Shown one piece after another: positions 12,270 to 24,389 of a DNA stretch of 64,000 nt. Source of the stretch: Tamarix chinensis (lineage: Eukaryota > Streptophyta > Magnoliopsida > Caryophyllales > Tamaricaceae); contig CM060181.1 in the NCBI GenBank assembly GCA_030549775.1, positions 50,102,218 to 50,166,217 on the forward strand, read 5' to 3'. Every line of letters starts with the position of its first letter. Within the stretch, counting starts at the first letter, position 1. A model generated the notes under the pieces. It did not search any database. It saw only the letters and a program-made list of their open reading frames with translations, and had not been told where the DNA came from. The position numbers and the translations under genes were made by a program.

Positions 12270-13420
12270 GTTATCGATTTACCCCCATCATCCTTACAAA
12301 ATTACTAAAATACCCCTTGTTTGTAAAATTACTAAGTCACCCCTTTTTATTTACCAAATTGCCATATTACCCTTCATATTTGTATAATTACCAAAATACC
12401 CCTTGCATTGGTTAGATTACCAAATTATCCCCCATACTTATTAAATCACCAACTTTACCCCTCATACTTGGTAAGTTACCAATTTACCCTTTCAATTGGT
12501 AAAATTACCGTATTACCCCTTTATACTTATTTAAATTACCAAATTGCCCTTTAGACTTATTAAGTTACCAAATCACCCTTCATACTTGTTATATTTACCA
12601 GATTGTCCATTTGGTTAGTCAAAATTACCAAATTATCCTTCCTACTTATCCAAATTACTAATTTACCCTTTTGGTGGATTAAATTACCAAATTATCCTTC
12701 TTAATTCTTAAAATTACCAATTTGCCCCTTTTACATACCAATTTACCACAATAACCTTCTCCTTTATTAAACTGTCATTTTACCCCTTTGCTTTACAAAA
12801 TTACCAACATACCATTTCCTTTATGCCAAATTACCAAAATACCATTCTCCTTTATTATATTATCATTTTACCCATTTACTTTACAAAATTACCAACATAC
12901 CCTTTCCTTTATACCAATGTACCAAAACACCCTTCTCTTTTATTAAATTACCATTTTACTCCTTTACTTTATAAAATTACCATAATACCTTTTCCTTTAT
13001 ACCAAATTACTAAAATACCCTTCTTCTTTATTAAATTACCAAGTTATCCCTTTAGTTTACAAAATTACCACAATGCCCTTTCCTTTATACCAAATTACCA
13101 AAATACACTTCTCCTTTATTAATTTACCATTTTACCCCTTTACTTTATAAGATTACCATAGTACCTTTTTCTTTATGCCAAATTACCCTTCTCCTTTATT
13201 AAATTACCTTCTTACCCCTTTACTTTACAAAATTACCAAAATGCCCATCTTTTTTATTTAATTTACCAAAATACTTTCTTACTCACAAAAATTACCAAAT
13301 TATCCCCCTTTTATGTAAAATTACTAAAATGCCCTCCTTACTTATCCACTTACCATTTTACCCCTTTACTCTTATAAATTACCATTTTGCCCTTATTATA
13401 CAAATTATACTAAAATACCC
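12270..13420. repeat. minisatellite AAATTACCAAAATACCCCTT-type
   Basis: About 1.15 kb of degenerate tandem units of roughly 29 bp, each built from an AAATTACCAAAnTACC block and a CCCTTnnnCTTTA block. From about 12791 the phase repeats every 88 bp: equivalent CTTTACAAAATTACC positions fall at 12791, 12879, 12967, 13055 and 13143, and then 80 bp later at 13223. So a three-unit higher-order repeat has been copied about five times. Confidence 0.85.
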
Positions 13421-14039
13421 TCACTACATAGAATATCAAAGCATGCTCCATATACATCATCCAACACCCCCAACTATTATTATTTATCATTGATACTTAT
13501 TAGCACACACACTTATTTAGGCCACACCCTTACACACGAACTATTACTAAAATGCCCCTAGGGCTTACATTAACATTATTTACGCAACAAAATAGCAACA
13601 TTAGCATATCATATCACACATATATGTTTAACATTATCATTAATAACAAGGCTCTTTCCTTTAAGCATTATTTTTGCATATAGCACATAAATTGTCATGT
13701 TTTTCTTTTCATCAACCAACATATGCTACTAAATACATTATACTTAACAATATATATCATGCATATAAACGTATTAAAAATTTTAATATGCTAGGATACA
13801 TATATCCATGCATTTTAGTAGGTATAATTGTTACCTTATTTCCAACAATAATCAAACCTTACCGATACCCCAGTTAAAGGTTTGAGCTTTTGATTAGTAA
13901 AATAAATACCTAAAATAATATCAAGATTTATTATATTAGAAGGTACAAAATCAAAGGAATAAATATATACCAATATTAACCATTGTTATACCTCAAAATT
14001 ATTAGCCAAATTTTCTAAGGGAGGCAACAGACCCTCGCT

Positions 14040-15300
14040 ATATGAGCAGCATGAGCTACATGCAAGATAGCAAGGAAGAAGGGGGGTTGAAGAGGTAGTT
14101 GGGAAAAGGAGAGGGTTTGGTTTGGGTGAGGGTTTTGGGAGTGGGGTAGAGGACTTGTGAAGGAGAGTTAGGGTAATGGCCAGGTGTAGGGTGGGAGTAG
14201 AGGTGTAGGTGGTGGTTGGGGGTCAGTGATTGGCGGTGAAGGCACCGGCTGCACGGCTAGGAAATGGGGCTGAGGATGGGCGGAGAAGAAGAAGGAAAGA
14301 AAAAGAAGAAGAGAAATGAGGGGTAGCTGGGGGATTTTCAACTAAAGGGAGGATGTAGGGTGGTAGAGGAGGTGTTGAGGAGTAGCTTGGTGGCTGTGGA
14401 AGCAGCGGAGGAAGAAGATGGGCAGCAGACAATGGTGGTGCAGGGTAGAGGCCGAGAAGGAGAGAAAAGAAATTAGAGGAAGGGAAGGAGCCTGTAGGGG
14501 CGAGTTAGGATGGGGTGGTGTAGGGAGGTTGAAGGGGGTGTTAGGGAGGTGGCTGCGATGGTCAGTTAAGCAGCAGAGATGGTGGTTTAGGGTTGTGAAG
14601 CAAAAATAGGGGAGGATGAGAGAGGGAAGAAGGGAGAGAAAGACGTCTTGGCAAGCAAGGAAGGATGGAGTTCGAGGGAAGAAAATGTACAGGGGAGAAG
14701 AAGGAAAAGAAGAGGGAGAGTAGAGGAGGCATGGCTGGGGTAGGTGGCTGCAGTTTGCAGGCGATAGGGCGACAGTTAGAGGGAGAAGAAGAAGGAAAAT
14801 GGAAGGCACGTAGGGGAGGGTTGCAGGCTCGGGTGTGGCCAAAAATGGAAGGAAAGGGATAGGAGAGAGAGGGGTAGAGAGACCAGGCTATAGGGGGAGG
14901 CAGGTGGTGGCAGGCGGATGTAGGAGGCATGGTAGATTTGCAGGTAGGCGTGCGATGGTCGAAGAAGAAGAAGGAGGGAGGAAGAAGAAGAAGGAAAGAA
15001 AGGAGAGGCAGGCCGGCCGGGAGGGGGAGAAAGAAAGGGCAGCGGGTCGGCCCACGTGTGCAAGGGAGAAGGAAAGAAAGGAGGAAAGAAATGAAATAAA
15101 AAAAGAAGAAGGGGGAAACGGGCTGGGGCGGTCACGTGAGAGAGGGAGGAGAAGGGAAGGGAGATGGGTAAGCGGCCCAGAGCAAGGGGGAGGGAGGCCA
15201 CAGGCCGGCGGCCCAAAGGGGAAGAAAAAGGAAAAATGAGCAAAAGAAGAAAAAGAAGAAAAGGGAGAAAGAAAAAGGAAAAAAAGGGAAAATAAAATAA
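14040..15300. repeat. strongly purine-biased tract (CT-rich on minus strand)
   Basis: About 1.25 kb in which the plus strand is dominated by GAAGGA/GGGAGA words and the minus strand by CTCC/TTCC. It gives long open frames on both strands with low-complexity Ser/Pro/Leu or Arg/Glu/Gly translations; I do not regard these as genes. Equivalent but shorter CT-rich tracts occur at 26110-26450 (plus), 41090-41590 (plus), 49640-50180 (plus) and 48180-47780 (minus), always at the same relative place in the solo LTRs. A transcribed leader or promoter-proximal region is the likely role. Confidence 0.7.
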
Positions 15301-16650
15301 AATATTTTTTAGATTAGTGGAATTTAATATTTTTAATAGATAAATTAATTTAATAGTTTAAATTATTATAATTTAATATATTTGTTTAAAAAGTTTGATT
15401 TTAGTAAAATATAGGTTTGGAAAAATATTTAAATAAAATGAGTATGATAAAATAACAAAAATATTTATTTTAATTTATTAAATATTCATATCCATTTTTA
15501 TATGCTCAAAAATCCAAAAAATGATTAAATTAAATAAATTTAAAATTAAATTATCCCAAATGAGGGTTATTTATTAAATTATAGATTTTAAAATTTTGAG
15601 GTATTATACTTTGTCAGTGGTCAAGGGTTGTTCGTCAGTGGCTAGGCAATGCACATGTTGGTTAGCGGTAGTTGTGTTGATGCCTCACTGCTGCTACTTC
15701 TGTTTGTCATTGCTGCGATGCTCTACCTAGTTGTTATTGGTGTCGATGATGGTGTGGGGTTGTGGTGGTGGCCGATTATGGTAAGGTGGTGTAGTGGTGG
15801 CTGGAGATTGTAGGTAGAGAAGAGGAACAAGGAGCAGGGGTGGTCAAGGGTTGGGGCTTAGGTTTTTTAGACAATAAATGGACAGGAATAGAAAGAAGAA
15901 AAAGAAAAAAAAAGGCATTAGGGGGTCGTTGGTCGACAAGTATTGTTTTTCTTTATTGTAAAAAATCAAATATCTAAAATATGATAAAGGGAGATTATAT
16001 CTAAAATTCATTTAATAAAAAATGTTAGGTAAAGATCTAGAAAGAAATAAATTTTCTTTTTATAAATGTTTAAGCGACTAATAATAATTTAACACATTTT
16101 CAAAACAATATTAAACATAAAATTTCTTACTATCTTAATGACCTCGTAAAAAAAAAAAGAATTTATAGCCATGAATATTTTCTATGGATAAAAATTATGA
16201 AAATAATTTTAGCACTTTAAAGGGATTTTATAATTTGAAATAATTTATTTTTGTTAATGAAATATAGCCCTAAAATAAAGTTCTAATCACGCGATAAAGT
16301 TATATTCAAAAATAAAATTAAAATATAAAAATAAAAACACATGATTGAAATAGAAAAAATATTGTAAATGAAAATCAAATTATGTAAATTTAATAAAATC
16401 TTAGTTGTGAATGAGTTTATCTAAGATTATTCACAATGACAAACGATTAAATAAATTTTAACATAAATTTGAAACTCATAATAAAACCATACAATGAATC
16501 AAAACCTTAACAAAAATTTACGAGAAACACGATTTAAATAAAATAACCCAATTAAATTAAAATTAAAGGTTTAAACTCATAATTCAATAATGATATTTAT
16601 ATTTAAAAATAAAAAGATTTTTGAGACCCAAGGTGTTACAAAACTATATA

Positions 16651-18425
16651 TGTAATACCCCATATTTTATAACCCTAATTTTTTAGATTATATTTCTATG
16701 ATGAGGAGTTAATCCTGCCCTTATATGTGTTTGATCATAGGTTGGGTAGATATCTTAGTCCTCATGCAAGTTTTAGTCTCGTAGGATCACCAATTGATTG
16801 GTTTGAGTGTAATAGTCAACTAGTTATGTTAAGACCAGTTGGTCAATATATCCAACCGATCAACTAGTTCACCTTGACTTTTTGGTTTCACAATCTATTT
16901 TGTCTCCAAATCTTGTCCAATATGTTTCTAATATTGTAATATTGTTGTATCCTTTATGATACTCATATTTTTGGGTAGTGTGATCATTTTCCTTGACTTC
17001 TAGAATCTTTTACCAATTAATTCACCCCCGAATCTACAACAAGTGCTTTTTATACCTAACCATTCATTACCTACCGAGTAAAACTTTGTCTCTCCTCTCT
17101 CCCCTATGATCTTATGCAATATTAGCGGTAGTGTTAGCTACTGATTGGCTTTGCATATCTGTTATCATGCTATAGATACATACTATACTCATGATATGGT
17201 ACACTCAAACTGCTAGACACAATATCTTGTTAAGTGCTAGACACAATATCATGAACGGTAACATGTATCACATGGACTAAGGATAACATAAATTGGCATG
17301 AATCTTTATAGATTAGCAAATCATATTAGATAACGTATAAAGACACTAGATGATGTTCATTAATATAAGAGATTATTCCAATTATTATCTTGACATCATG
17401 GTGACCACATAATTCACATCCATATAGAGTTATATGAATTGATAAGAACTTCAACCGAGCATTTAAGTTCTCCATCATGGGACTCATCCCTAATAGCATA
17501 CCAATAATAAAGGTTATTAAGTAACCATATGAAGTAAGCACTATTATATACTGCTCTTAGACATAAGCTAAGGTAGTGAGCAATATCAACCATCCTAGGT
17601 ATCCTAATCCTTAAATTTTGACACCTCTTAAGTACACCAATAGTGTAAGTATACTAGGAGAGGTACTAGAACCAACAGTGCCCTACCCATAAGTGAAACA
17701 TAATCTAATAGCTACCCTCTGTTAGCTACTCCAAGAGTCAAAGAAACATAATCTTGATCAAATTCTCTTTCCCTTTAGGTGTTTAATATCCTATTATATT
17801 AAGAGTTCAAGTTATACCAAAGATCCTCATGACACATAATTCAAACATAACATAAAATGTTTCACAATGTTCCATTAAAGGTAATTAAGGATATAACCAT
17901 TATTAATTAATCAATTACGCCTTGAAAGACAAATCCATAACTATATCATCCATTCATATACACATGTTTAATCCACCACTTAGTTTCCACTTATTTTTTC
18001 TTTCTATTCACTTATCAAAGTCTAATTGAATCCTAAAACTAAGCTCAAACCCATATTCAACCTAGTTAATAAGCTAAGTAGAACGGTTAAACAATCCTAA
18101 ATAGTACTTAATGAAATATTTGATCCCCACAAACTACAGAAAAGAATCAAATTGTAAAGATTATAACAATAGAGAAAATAATATAATCGGTCAACTGACA
18201 GAAAGGCATGGTCCCTCGACCGATAAGGCATATCAGTATATTGAACAAGCACAAAGTACATACTAGAATAATCATAATAACTTGATTAAAGGGAAACATC
18301 GGTCGAATGATAAAGCACCATCAATCTACTGATATAGCCCATCAATCGATGGTTCATTTAAAAAATATGAAATCAAATAAGAAATCTAAGTTAAAAAAAA
18401 TAACGTTTGTTGGATGAGAGCATGG
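16651..18425 (-). repeat. host LTR-like sequence, left part
   Basis: Starts TGTAATACCCC directly after the preceding copy. Non-coding, with repeated ATCAATCGAT/ACCGAT words near 18190-18350. Similar words resume at 21369-21480 beyond the 18426-21360 insertion, so the two parts are probably one interrupted sequence ending GGGTCATTACA at 22983. Orientation is inferred from the adjacent minus-strand Tat polyprotein. No flanking duplication was found. Confidence 0.45.
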
Positions 18426-20223
18426 TGTAATACCTCAAAATTTTCCTGAAAATAATCCCAAGTAATTAATATATTAACATAATCTTAATTTTTATTTCAG
18501 GTATTTTAATATTTCATCTTAACCCAAATTTCCATAAGATTATTATTTTTATCTTACCCTAATTATTTAATCACAAAGTTTAACTTTAACCCCAGACATT
18601 TGTCTTCTAACATGTGTATTTTCTCTCCTTTTTTTGGTCATTATAACCACACTTTTCCCTTACCTAACTTCTTTTACAGCCACATGCCATCATCATATCT
18701 TAGCGTGGTCAAATAAATTTTACATCATTGGCCTATTATCTGTCAACTCATACCAGACACTCCATTCCTTATGCTTCCTCAATATGCCTCATAAACTATA
18801 TAAATACACTCACTCACTTCCTCCATTACAATAGAGCACTCCTTTATTCCTGTCCTGTTCATTGATGCCAAACATCATCCACCACTCATCAACACTAACC
18901 ACCAAGAATCACCATTTTCCCTGACAACAAACCACCACAACCACCCCATAAACCCTTTCTCATTTTTTTCACAAACTAATGCCAAAATTCCCACCATCGC
19001 ACACTACATAACCCCCAAACACCCACCCTTCATGCCACTCCAACCCACCACTATCAACTCCCTTCGTTGCATCCCAAGTTGAACCCCCATTAGCAATGGA
19101 AATGAGTACCATTTTCACCCTCCTTAGCCATGGTAGAAAGTTTCATTTCTAACTCCTTAGCTACGGCATCAAGTGTTGTGCCCCCACTTGTTGCACAAAG
19201 TTCTACCATATTCCTTCGACACTTACGAGCTTTGATTTTGCTCCATTTTTACCCTCCTTACCTTAGCCTTTATTTGGCTGTATTATTAAGTTCTAATTAT
19301 GTTTTATCCTTTTTCCTTAGGTGATTTTTTGGAGGTATTAGAGGAGTTGGGGTTAGGCTTATACGTGATTAGAGACCGGTGTCTTTTAGGTAAGGATACA
19401 AGTTGTAGTTAGGGTTTTCTCCTGAATGTTAAGTATGATTATATGTGTATTATCATGTTATTATGATTATGTTGATAAGTCATTTTGTTAATGTTATGAT
19501 ATGAAAATGTAGTATCGTAGGATGGAAAGAGAAATGTGGGTTTGACAATTTATGGTAAGTATAAAATTAGTATGGTTAATATTTATGGTGATGCAATAAA
19601 TTGAGGGTCGTAAAATAATGATATTAGACTTATAGGGTTTTTGTGAAATATATGAGTGTTTTGGCATTCTTAAGGACATTTTGGTCAATATGGGTTAAAT
19701 ATGGAATTTTTGATATGTTAATGTGTTAAATGGTTTAAAATATGCTAAATATATTACGGAGAATATTTAGAGTAATTATGAATGGCCTAGGTCCCATAAA
19801 ATAAAAAAAATGGCTTAAATTGAAAATAGTAACCCTAGAAGCAATGTTATTATTGCATGTGAAAGAAATTAGTGTTAGACACTGATTTTTAGATATGTTG
19901 TTAAATTTTTTGATTAAATAATTATTATGAAAAAATTTATACCTAAATTGTAAAATTAGGACTTCGTAGGAATTGTGAATAATAAGTCTAGAGATAAGGC
20001 TATTATTGCATGTGTAAGACATTGAAGTTAGACCTTGATTTTTAGATAAGTTGATAATAATAATATTTTAGGAAGATATGATAAAATTTGGTGTATAAAC
20101 AAGTATTATGAATGAATTTATTCTTATATTGTGAAATTAGGATTTCTTAGGAAAAATGTGGCCTTTCTCATTGGGGAATATCTAATCTTCATGTGGTTGT
20201 GATTTATGTGTTTTAAATAATTA

Positions 20224-20407
20224 GTTTAAGATGGATTATGAGCACTACATATGTATATATATATATATAGATATGCATGATTTCCTTGAGATAAATAACC
20301 ACAAATAAGACATTAATCACTTAAAGTGAAAAATTACGTGAATCGGGACCAAGGCGTAGAGTTTGTTCCATCGGCTTAATAAGTTTAAGATGGATTATGA
20401 GCACTAC

Positions 20408-20444
<37 letters not shown>

Positions 20445-20549
20445 TGATTTCCTTGAGATAAATAACCACAAATAAGACATTAATCACTTAAAGTGAAAAA
20501 TTACGTGAATCGGGACCAAGGCGTAGAGTTTGTTCCATCGGCTTAATAA
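20224..20549. repeat. recent tandem duplication of about 160 bp
   Basis: Two units begin GTTTAAGATGG at 20224 and 20383. Each holds a (TA)n run, the palindrome (20317-20329 and 20484-20496) and ends CGGCTTAATAA. The units look identical apart from the length of the TA run (8 bp longer in the second). Confidence 0.9.
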
Positions 20550-20730
20550 TAGTGGTCAGACATATTTTTTTTCCTGAGAAGTGTTGCATACCGTTCCATT
20601 AGTTTAAGAATAATGTCCAGGATCATTTTAACCTAGAAGGTGTTGAATTTGTTCCATTGGCTTAATAATAATAGACATGTAGGTTTTGCATTATAACGTG
20701 TTCAGTTCATTCTAACAGATTAAGAATAGT
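20530..20730 (+). repeat. degenerate TTCCAT..CTTAATAATAGTGG repeats
   Basis: About three to four units of roughly 65 bp, each with a (T)TCCAY(C/T)GGCTTAA(T/G)AATAGTGG core and a later CCT(G/A)(A/G)GA(A)GTGTTG. The same family is found at 42700-43130, 50210-50520 and, on the minus strand, 11420-11200. Confidence 0.7.
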
Positions 20731-21360
20731 GGGGTCTTGAGCTCAACATAAATAAGAAAATGGTTGGTGATATTATCAAATGATGAAAATCTAGATTCAC
20801 TTATTCTCTTACATTTTATCATGTTTAAGCTTTGAGTTCTTTATGTGATCTTATGTGAATGTACTCTTTCTTGACTATATTTCCACCCTACTCAGTATGT
20901 AGGGTATTGATCATCCTTTTTATAGGTGATGTTCATTCCCACGAATAGATGGCCCAGATGTTTATGTACAAGTCGATGATGACCTATTAGATAATGTTGC
21001 TATTTATGATGCTTTATGTGTGGGGGAATGAATTTTATGTATTAGGTTTGGGCAAAGAATTGTGTTATCTAGTTATTATTTTTTATTTTTTTGGATATTT
21101 TTTGGGACTCTCACCATAGGATTCTTTTTTATGTATTTTAATATTGTACTGAAATTTATCTCCAAACTTTTTATCTATGGCTATGAAAGTTCCCTCTTCT
21201 TTTATTTATATTTTATGTTCTAAATTGTTTTACCTTGTAATTGATGTAAGAATGGCATAGTAAGCTAGACTTATATCAATTACGACGGTAACACCCGTTC
21301 ATGTTAATATTGCACTTCCACTAAAATGAAATTTATCACTAGTAAATTTTGGGATGTACA

Positions 21361-22983
21361 CATGAACTGATTGACCGATGTGGCATATCAATCGATCAAT
21401 AAAGCACCATTAGTCCACTAAATTTGTCCATCAGTTGATACAGCACATGGATATATCATTTGATGTGGCATATTAGTCGACTAATGGTATTAATGCTACA
21501 ACATTAACTTCAAAAATCACTTATAAAATTTTCCAACATTCTAGCACATACTTACATGGTCTAGTATGCATTATAATCATTCCATTACATATTTCTAACA
21601 TCTTGTCATGCTTTAAAACCATTAATCGGCTCAAATCATGTTCATATGTCAAAATCACCATTTAAGCATAAAATCCCTAAAACATGATTTCTACAACACA
21701 TGATTCCATATATACGTCATCAAGCTCTATTCTCATTTGTGAATTCATTAGCATATAATTTTTCATATACCTCATAAAACCCAATGCATTCACAACCTCA
21801 TGCCCAAACCTAGGAGGCTAGAAAACTTGCATCACCAAAGTAAACAAAGCAAGTAAGCACAAGAATGAGCCTCACACAAGCTCACACCACCTTCAATCCT
21901 TTAAGATACCTTAAAAATTTTATAATTAAAACTTAGAAAAATACTTCCTTAAATCATTTGAAATCAAGAATAGAAAAAATTTAAAGAAAATAGAGGGAAC
22001 CAAGGCAAATACTCAACCTTTCCATAACATAGAGAGCAAGGGTGGAGAATGTAAATAATTCAATTTCTCCTAGATCTAATCCTATTTTTCTAAAGGAAAA
22101 CAATGAAGGACTAGATAAATTATTAGAAGAAGTAAAAAATACAAATTAAATCTTAGAGGAAATAACTGATGAGACAAGAAGAAGGCTTTAGGATTATTTT
22201 TGAAGGATAAAGAACACATCATAAAGAGGGGGGAAACCGGATGTCGAATATCAATTTTTTGTAGGTACATTAGGGTTGGAGGTATATGAAATTAAAACCG
22301 CTAACCCCCATACTAAAATCAAGTCACATGAGACTTATTGGGTAAATAACGACTTTGATTTCAATTAGCAAGCAAAAATGTTGTATGTTGAAAGATTCTA
22401 AGGTTTGAACCTTAGAAATTAGGTGCACAAGAGAAGAAATGGAAATAAGGAGATTGGGATAGAAGCTTTTGGGGAAGAGGGTCCCCTGGAATGAGCTTAA
22501 ATCACTCAGATTTGCACAAAAGAGAAGGAAATGGAAGAAGATGATGACAAAGGTGATGAGGTTACCTCTCACCAATTTGGAAACCTCGCCCCTCAAATCC
22601 ATTTTTGGTGTAGTAATAAGGATTCAAATAGTTCAAAATACTTTTAAAAAATGATTTGAAGCTAATTTTAGCACAAAATTAAACCCCCAAATCATTTGAC
22701 AATTTTTTTGGATTTAAACTAGAGGAAAACTAGTTTCAAATCAATATTTAGTCCATTGGTAGAAAACATCGATCAACCATTTACTCATTGATAAGAACAA
22801 CAAGAAAACACAACAGACATTGTTTAGTCAATAAGATCATTCGAGTGATGAGTATAAAATCCACTTCCACTCCTTTTCCAAAATTTTCTCAAATCCTTTG
22901 CAATCAAACTCAAATAGAATTCTACAACAAATTCAAATACATAAATCAACACATAATAAGGCCTAAATTTATGGGTCATTACA
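21361..22983 (-). repeat. host LTR-like sequence, right part
   Basis: Continues the sequence of 16651-18425 beyond the solo LTR. Ends GGGTCATTACA at 22983, that is TGTAATGACCC on the minus strand, next to the Tat RT relic. No gene seen; short open frames here are in AT-rich DNA without recognisable motifs. Confidence 0.45.
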
Positions 22984-22997
22984 AGAATACTTCACCT

Positions 22998-23515
22998 AAG
23001 TTGACAATGTGATTAGATCCCACCTTACTGTCATAATCATTTCATTCACATATGCTTACACCTTCGAACCTACTTGGCATTCAAAAACATTATTGATGAG
23101 CCTGTAAGAAGTATCCTCCACATTCTTCAAATTGAAGGGAATGAAATTATAATAGTATAGACTTTTGTGTGTTATGAAGCTTTTCTTAGGCTAGCCCTCC
23201 TTGGTCAAGGGGACTTGGTGATCCCTTGAGAAGGCATCCATAAATATGAGGCATTATGGCCCATTGTTGAATCAATTAATCGATCAATTCAAGGTGAAGA
23301 GTATCCATCCTTCAAGTATGCCTTGTTAAGTTATATGAAATCAATGCACATTATCTACTTCCTATTAGGCTTCTTAACTAACACCAGATTAGCAATCCAT
23401 TTTTCATATTTTATTTCTCTTATGAAACTACAGAGTAGGAGCTTGGTTACATCATCTCTTATGACTTTAATTTTCTCGAGGCCCATGGAACTCTTCTTCT
23501 ATTTGACCATAAGTT
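22998..23515 (-). pseudogene. Tat-clade reverse transcriptase relic
   Basis: From right to left across three frames: F-I-R-E-I-K-Y-x-x-W-(I/L)-A-N-x-V-L-V-K-K, then L-N-K-A-Y-x-K-D, then I-D-x-L-I-D-S-T-x-G-H, an F-x-M-D-A-F-S counterpart, then Y-Y-x-x-x-P-F-x-L-K-N and Y-R-L-I-N-x-V-F. The catalytic Y-V-D-D box is reduced to Y-V-N-E. Many stops; non-functional. Confidence 0.8.
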
Positions 23516-23829
23516 AACCTTAAATGATGTCCAATCGATGATCCATGACTTCCTTTGTAATTCCCTCTAGGTCAGCCACTGGCCATGCAAATACATCAAC
23601 TTTCCTTTTTAAGAGCTCTAGTAACCATGTGTATTTGAATGCATCCAAATGCTTCCCCAATGTTGATTATACACATAACACCGAGTGCTAAAAAGGCCAC
23701 CTCTACTTTAGTGGCTAACTCAATGCAAGGGACATCCTCCATTTATAGGCTTTATGGGACTTGGGCTTCTATAAGCTTTTTCTTTACCTCTAATATGTAG
23801 TATTACTAAGACCATTTGAGATCCTCTTG

Positions 23830-24240
23830 CACTTCTACCTAAGAATCTCCCATTGAGAATCTCATGAACAACCTGACCATGAGCATGGTGGCCTTTAACT
23901 TATTCAAACTTAGCCTACCCAAGATAACATTGTAAGTTGAGGGATAGTCAACAATCATGAAACATCAATTGTATCATATTGCACCCCTCTAGGGCTCCTA
24001 TTATTAGAGAGAGGTCTACATGGCCTTTGTCCATCACTATGTTCTTGATAAATCTAACTATAGGAGTCACAAATGTATGTAAATGTTCCTGCAGCCAACT
24101 CGGGTGCTTATATGCTTCCTCAAAGATAATATCTATTGACATACCCATGTTAACCACCACCCTTTTGTGTTGCAGTCTACTATAACTAGAGTTATACCTA
24201 TCGAATTTTTTTTCATGGCCATCATCAAGTCTTCATCCAC
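23830..24240 (-). pseudogene. Tat-clade aspartic protease relic
   Basis: Minus strand shows V-V-N-M-G-M-S-I-D-I-I-F-E-E-A-Y where the family has a V-D-T-G-S-S-A-D-V-L-F-x-x-A-Y site: the catalytic Asp has become Asn and the following D-T-G is lost. The family's I-L-G-R-P-x-L-N-x-L-(R/K)-A motif follows at about 23935-23880 in another frame. Confidence 0.7.
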
Positions 24241-24389
24241 ATTTTTTAAGGAAATAGCCCATTTATCTTTCATCTTCCTATTGGGAGGGTCCACAAAGAG
24301 CAAAGCACCCTTGGAGCTTCGAGTCTACGAGCCCTAGGGAGTTCTAGAATTTCTCCTAAGGTGCCATTTTTCTGATATTATATTGATGG

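Larger units (their letters stand above)
10491..15608 (-). mobile_element. 5.1 kb solo-LTR-like element with satellite core
   Basis: Starts TGTAATACCC and ends AGGTATTATA (expected ATTACA with one change). It is bounded by exact 5-bp duplications CTTTG at 10486-10490 and 15609-15613. It lies in the minus orientation inside the 6962-16640 copy. Reading the minus strand there is an AT-rich 5' part, a very CT-rich 1.2 kb (15300-14040), the satellite at 13420-12270, and a short block at 11420-11200 carrying the ATAATAGT...CCAGG...CCCTAGA repeat also seen at 20530, 42740 and 50220. No gag or pol. The perfect duplication shows it moved as one unit or is a solo LTR formed after insertion. Confidence 0.75.
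6962..16640 (-). mobile_element. long solo-LTR-like copy, family 1, split by another insertion
   Basis: Minus-strand relative of 25259-30104. Left (3') end reads TGTCCATATTTTTACTCC, resembling the reverse complement of the other copy's 3' end. Right (5') end reads AGGTGTTACA at 16640. Without the 10491-15608 insertion it is about 4.56 kb. It contains no coding region. A CT-rich transcribed-leader-like stretch lies on the minus strand at about 15610-15920, immediately after the insertion. No convincing target duplication flanks it (TATAA against AAACT), so it is older or its ends are eroded. I read it as a solo LTR of a long-LTR Gypsy element; a non-autonomous LARD-type element is the alternative. 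Confidence 0.6.
18426..21360 (+). mobile_element. 2.9 kb solo LTR, family 2, copy 1
   Basis: Starts TGTAATACCTC and ends GGGATGTACA. Target duplication CATGG (18421-18425) against CATGA (21361-21365), one mismatch. Its order matches 40782-43724: an AT-rich start, a CT-rich leader (18830-19250), then TTAGGTGATnTTnTnGA, AT-rich DNA, the conserved palindrome TCACTTAAAGTGA, the TTCCATCGGCTTAATAATAGTGG repeats, and a 3' end. No coding sequence. Two copies of equal length with their own duplications support the solo-LTR reading. Confidence 0.75.

Noticed and set aside
12823..13122. 99-codon plus-strand frame rich in Tyr/Pro/Leu
   Set aside because: It is the translation of the 88-bp tandem repeat; no start context or homology expected.
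14223..15243. Long overlapping open frames on both strands in the purine-rich tract
   Set aside because: Low-complexity Ser/Pro/Leu or Arg/Glu/Gly translations on both strands at once, no motifs; explained by base composition inside a non-coding LTR.
20250..20450. Possible CRISPR-like array from regularly spaced repeats
   Set aside because: Only two long units with a TA run, in a plant LTR; tandem duplication explains it.
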